In this document: one piece after another, positions 60,951-64,000 of the stretch
Numbering within the stretch: the first letter of the stretch is position 1
Layout: each line of letters starts with the position of its first letter
Source of the DNA: Streptomyces venezuelae
Lineage (GTDB): Bacteria; Actinomycetota; Actinomycetes; Streptomycetales; Streptomycetaceae
Assembly (NCBI RefSeq): GCF_008642375.1
Contig: NZ_CP029194.1
Coordinates: forward strand, 7,496,501 to 7,560,500
Length of the DNA stretch: 64,000 nucleotides
Direction: 5' to 3'
The notes under the pieces: generated by a model
The model's input: the letters and a program-made list of their open reading frames with translations, nothing else
Told to the model about the DNA's origin: nothing
Database searches by the model: none
Translations under genes and position numbers: made by a program

Positions 60951-61375
60951 GCCGGCGGGGCGTCCCGGGAGCGGACGAGCCGGCTGACGGTGATGCTGGT
61001 CGTGGTGGCCCCCTGGGGGTGTTCAACACGGTGATCCTCGACACCCCCGACCGGGCCCGTGACCTGGGCGTCTGCAAGGCCCTGGGCGTGACCCCGCGTC
61101 AGGCGGTCGCCCAGGTCCGCACCTCGGCCGCCGGCATCGGCATCGTGGCGGGCGCGGCCGGCGTCCCGCCGGGCGTGGCCCTGCACCGCTGGGTGATACC
61201 CGCGATGGGCCGCGCGGTCGGCACCACGATCCCGTCGGCCGGCATCGACGTGTACGGGGCGCCGCTGCTCGCGCTCCTGGCCGTCGCCGGGGTCGTGATC
61301 GCGACCGCGGGCGCGCTGCTCCCGGCGGGCCGGGCGGCCCGCACCGGCACGGCGCACGCCCTGCGGGCGGAGTGA
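60951..61375 (+). pseudogene. FtsX-like ABC permease remnant, C-terminal part with frameshift
   Basis: From about 60950 a permease-like frame (RTSRLTVMLVVVA) runs to about 61010, where one missing base breaks it. The rest continues in the next frame as VFNTVILDTPDRARDLGVCKALGVTPRQ to the stop at 61375. These are the last helices of an FtsX/MacB-type permease. The N-terminal half and any ATPase gene are missing. Together with the response regulator remnant this marks a deletion. Confidence 0.82.
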
Positions 61376-61426
61376 CCGGACGCCGGCTCGCGGGGGCGGG
61401 CGCGCTGCCCGCGATACCGTCGCGGC

Positions 61427-61942
61427 ATGTCTGAAGTCCGGTTGACCACGCCTTCCTTCCTCGTGCTCGGCATCATCGACCACCTGGGCGAGGCGAGTCC
61501 GTACGACGTGAAGGTCGAGGCCGCGCGAACCGTGGCCCCCTTCTGGTCGATGCCCCACGCGCAGGTCTACGCCCAGTGCGACCGGCTCCTGCGGGCGGGT
61601 CTCCTTTCGGAGGTCCGGCAGTCCGGTGGCCGGAACCGGCGGCTGATGAAGCTGACGGAGGAGGGGGCGGAGGCTCTGCGGAGCTGGCTCGCCGACTCCT
61701 CCTTCGTCCCCGTCGAGGCCCGCGAGCGCGGCATCCTCAAACTGTGGTTCGGCGCCAGCCCGCGCGTCCACGCCCCGGTCCAGGTCGAGGAACACCGGCG
61801 CACCCTCGGCGAGTACGAGGAACTGGCCGAGGGGGTCGGGGAGTTGCTGACGCGCGGGCAGCGCGAGGCGCTGGAGTTCGGCATCCGGTACGAGCGGATG
61901 ATGGTGGACTTCTGGCAGTGGGTGGAAACCCGCGAGCCCTGA
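61427..61942 (+). CDS. PadR family transcriptional regulator
   Basis: A 171-residue PadR repressor. The winged helix is LTTPSFLVLGIIDHLGEASPYDVKVEAARTV with YAQCDRLLRAGLLSEV and LMKLTEEGAEALRSWL, and the coiled C-terminal domain follows. Start ATG at 61427. It sits just upstream of a DUF2306 gene with a strong promoter and palindrome between, so it probably controls that gene. Confidence 0.9.
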   Translation: MSEVRLTTPSFLVLGIIDHLGEASPYDVKVEAARTVAPFWSMPHAQVYAQCDRLLRAGLLSEVRQSGGRNRRLMKLTEEGAEALRSWLADSSFVPVEARERGILKLWFGASPRVHAPVQVEEHRRTLGEYEELAEGVGELLTRGQREALEFGIRYERMMVDFWQWVETREP

Positions 61943-61986
61943 GCGGCCAACGGCCCGGCCCCGCCGCCGACTTTGTTACCGACCGG

Positions 61987-62039
61987 TTGACCCCGGCCGT
62001 GTCCCGCCCTACCTTCCTCCATAGTCCAGACGGGACTAT
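61987..62039 (+). promoter_or_regulatory. Promoter and PadR operator of the DUF2306 gene
   Basis: TTGACC (61987-61992) and TACCTT (62010-62015), 17 bp apart. Immediately downstream is a perfect 7-bp inverted repeat ATAGTCC (62021-62027) and GGACTAT (62033-62039). The palindrome covers the start of transcription. Confidence 0.75.
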
Positions 62040-62069
62040 CGCGTGTTCGCGTTCGGAGGGGGAACCGCC

Positions 62070-63293
62070 GTGGGGCGTCCGACAAGCACGAGACGGGGAA
62101 GGGCGTCCGCCCTCGCGGTCACGGTGGTCTGTCTGGCGTACGCGCCGATCGCGATGACCGAACTCTGGCCCTACGCGAGCCCCGGGGCGCCCGCCATCGG
62201 CGAGTGGCTCCTCGGCAAGTCCGTCTCCCCGGAGTTCGTGGCCGAGGCGGTGCGCGACCGGATCGGCCCGTACAGCCGCAGCCTGGCCCCGCTGATCGTG
62301 CACTCCGTCCTCGGCGGCCTGCTGATGCTGCTCGGTCCCGTGCAACTGCTCTCGGCCGTGCGTCGGCGCGTCCGGCTGCACCGGATCGCGGGCACCGTCT
62401 TCGCCGTCACCGTGTACGTGTCCATGGCCGGCGCCGCCCTCTACCTCGTCCGCACCCCGCCGGAGCAGGCGTTCAGCGGCGCCGCTTTCTGGATCGTCCT
62501 CGCCACGATCCTGGTCGGCACGGTCGGCAGCGTGACCCTCGGCGTCCTCGCCGCCGTCCGCGGCTTCCCGGACCTGCACCAGCGCTGGATGCTGCTCTGC
62601 TACGGCTTCCTGATGACGGCTCCGCTGCTCCGCCTCGAATGGGGCATCCTGCCCTCCCTCTATCCCGGGCTCTCGATCCAGGACGTCAACCGCGTCGCGA
62701 TCATGCACCTCGGTTCCCTCGTCTCCTTCGGCGCCCTGCTCGCCACCCGCGCGCTCGACCGGCGCACCACCGTCCCCGGTCTGACCGGCACCTGGTGCCC
62801 GGGGCCGGTCCTGGTCGCCGCCCACCTCGCGGGCGCCACCGGACTGACCTGGATCACGGCCGCCTTCCTCGGCCAGGGGACGGGAGGGCGCAGGCTGCTC
62901 CTCGCCCATGTCGTCCCGTACGCCGTGACCTACGCGGTCATCGCGGTGCGGGCGGCACGCGCGCGCGTGCGGGGTGCCGACTGGGCGCGCGAGGAGTGGC
63001 GCCTGCACCTGGCGGCCCTGTGCCTGGCGCCCGCGTTCTCGGCGGTGGCCGTGCCCGTACTGGAGCGGACCATGGGCCTCGACCGGCTCACGGCCCTGAT
63101 CGCCGGCGTCGGCATCGGCTGCGGCATGCTCGCCTACGCGGCAGTCACCGTGGTGAGCCTGCGCGTGCTGTACGGTCGCGAACTCCTCAAGCGGCAGCGG
63201 GCGTCGGCCGGCCGGTCGACCGCACAGGAGGCGGCGGTGGCCACCCCTGATGCGGTGTCCGTCGTGGCCGTCTCGCGGGAAGGCGACCGCTGA
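62070..63293 (+). CDS. DUF2306 membrane protein
   Basis: A 407-residue membrane protein with about ten helices. LIVHSVLGGLLMLLGPVQLLSAVRRRVRLHRIAGTVF followed by HQRWMLLCYGFLMTAPLLRLEWG matches DUF2306. Conserved His and Arg residues within helices hint at heme or quinone binding, but the function is unknown. I chose the GTG at 62070 with GGAGGG 9 bp upstream; the frame also opens at 62043. It shares one base with the next gene. Confidence 0.87.
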   Translation: MGRPTSTRRGRASALAVTVVCLAYAPIAMTELWPYASPGAPAIGEWLLGKSVSPEFVAEAVRDRIGPYSRSLAPLIVHSVLGGLLMLLGPVQLLSAVRRRVRLHRIAGTVFAVTVYVSMAGAALYLVRTPPEQAFSGAAFWIVLATILVGTVGSVTLGVLAAVRGFPDLHQRWMLLCYGFLMTAPLLRLEWGILPSLYPGLSIQDVNRVAIMHLGSLVSFGALLATRALDRRTTVPGLTGTWCPGPVLVAAHLAGATGLTWITAAFLGQGTGGRRLLLAHVVPYAVTYAVIAVRAARARVRGADWAREEWRLHLAALCLAPAFSAVAVPVLERTMGLDRLTALIAGVGIGCGMLAYAAVTVVSLRVLYGRELLKRQRASAGRSTAQEAAVATPDAVSVVAVSREGDR

Positions 63294-64000
63294 TGGGGGC
63301 GGGGGCGGGTGCGGTCGACGGGAGGGAGCTCTCGCCCGCCGTGGTGATCCTGAGCGGCGTCGTGGGCGGCATCAGCCTCACCGTCGGGGCCCTGCTCGCC
63401 GTCACGAGCCTCGCCGGACACGCTGCGGGCGCCTGGGTGTCCCCGGAGCCGCTCAGCCCCGGTCTTCTGGGGGCCGCGATGGCCGGGGTCGCGCCCGCGC
63501 TGTTCACCCTCGGCCGGGTCCGCGTCTGGGAGGAGGCGCGCAGCCTCGTCCTGCCGCTGGCGATCGTCCTGGTCGGCCTCTTCGCGGTGAGTCTGCTGAA
63601 CGGCGGCACTCTCCAGGCCGTCCACGGCGGCCCGTTGTTCCTCGCCCTCTTCAGCCTCGGCTGGGTCGCCGTCCTCGGAGTGCTCGCACTCGCCGCCGTC
63701 GTGTGCCTCGTCGCGCAGTACGGCAGGCCGGCTCCGCCGCCCGGGGCGGCCGAGCGCCCGCGTGTCGCCCCGCTGCCCGGCTGGTCGAAACCGCTCCTCG
63801 CGGTCCTCGGCTCCGGTTGGCTCGGCATCGGCGCGGGCCTCCTCGCCTTCCCCGCCTTCTGGGGCCCGCTCGTGCCGTGGACGGTGAACCGCGCCGACGC
63901 GCAGGGCCTCGGGGTGTGGGCGCTCGCGCTCGGCGTCGGCGTCCTCGGCTCTCTCGTCGAGGACGACCTGGCCCGTATCCGTCCGGCCCTCACGGCCGTG
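63293..64000 (+). CDS. Membrane protein, C-terminus beyond window
   Basis: The frame from ATG 63293 is open to base 64000 (236 residues so far). It shows hydrophobic segments near residues 16-40, 57-72, 88-105, 113-138, 168-190 and 208-222. The ATG overlaps the stop of the DUF2306 gene (TGATG), which indicates translational coupling. I recognise no domain. Probably a partner of the DUF2306 protein. Confidence 0.8.
   Translation, partial: MGAGAGAVDGRELSPAVVILSGVVGGISLTVGALLAVTSLAGHAAGAWVSPEPLSPGLLGAAMAGVAPALFTLGRVRVWEEARSLVLPLAIVLVGLFAVSLLNGGTLQAVHGGPLFLALFSLGWVAVLGVLALAAVVCLVAQYGRPAPPPGAAERPRVAPLPGWSKPLLAVLGSGWLGIGAGLLAFPAFWGPLVPWTVNRADAQGLGVWALALGVGVLGSLVEDDLARIRPALTAV

Overview
The window is high-GC DNA with strong third-position G/C bias, short overlaps between neighbouring genes and frequent GTG starts. 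The gene content is that of a Streptomyces or close relative: a MurT/GatD pair, a Caa3_CtaG protein, a DmdR-type iron box, an NlpC/P60 hydrolase behind a c-di-AMP riboswitch, and sulfur-gene and very short peptides of actinobacterial style. Most of it reads as chromosomal housekeeping and nutrient-acquisition DNA. I found no phage, insertion sequence, CRISPR array, rRNA or tRNA.

Layout. 1-4.5 kb: biotin synthesis (bioB-bioA-bioD leftward, bioF rightward). 4.7-9.4 kb: an RsbW-like ATPase, the riboswitch-controlled NlpC/P60 hydrolase, a ClpP paralogue that has lost two catalytic residues and lies divergent from an orphan YefM/Phd antitoxin, and a divergent membrane protein/TetR pair. 9.5-14.1 kb: a urease operon ureABCFGD without ureE. 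14.1-20.4 kb: an epimerase, a PlsC acyltransferase, a DUF3048 lipoprotein, a CtaG protein, phosphofructokinase and GatD. 20.4-28.4 kb: MurT, peptide deformylase, a TetR/acyl-CoA dehydrogenase pair, a VOC protein, a P450, a thiol peroxidase, a tiny zinc-finger protein and an ATP-dependent RNA ligase. 28.4-36.4 kb: TesB thioesterase, a DUF3516 helicase, a YdjM-like membrane protein and a heterodimeric ABC exporter with one degenerate ATP site. 36.5-42.8 kb: a PNGase A-like amidase and a GH109-like enzyme (convergent), then a large FAD/Fe-S dehydrogenase. 42.9-49.2 kb: a MarR/ABC exporter pair, a 19-residue peptide gene, MltG, and a flavin monooxygenase plus SsuD behind a leader peptide. 49.3-55.9 kb: an iron-box-controlled siderophore importer, nitrobindin and a prolyl oligopeptidase. 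55.9-64 kb: regulators, an M24 aminopeptidase, a STAS protein, a deletion scar made of two gene remnants, a PadR/DUF2306 unit and a partial membrane gene.

The strongest regulatory signals are the c-di-AMP riboswitch (about 5698-5880), the iron box (49268-49286), the leaderless sulfur leader peptide (49068-49151), and perfect or near-perfect operators between divergent or adjacent regulator/target pairs (8708-8721, 23128-23147, 43394-43418, 62021-62039). The most unusual proteins are the degenerate ClpP, the BioB with a Cys/His-rich tail, the asymmetric ABC exporter and the RNA ligase. I did not find one clearly new multi-gene system. The best leads for something undescribed are the ClpP-like/antitoxin pair and the 19-residue peptide transcription unit.
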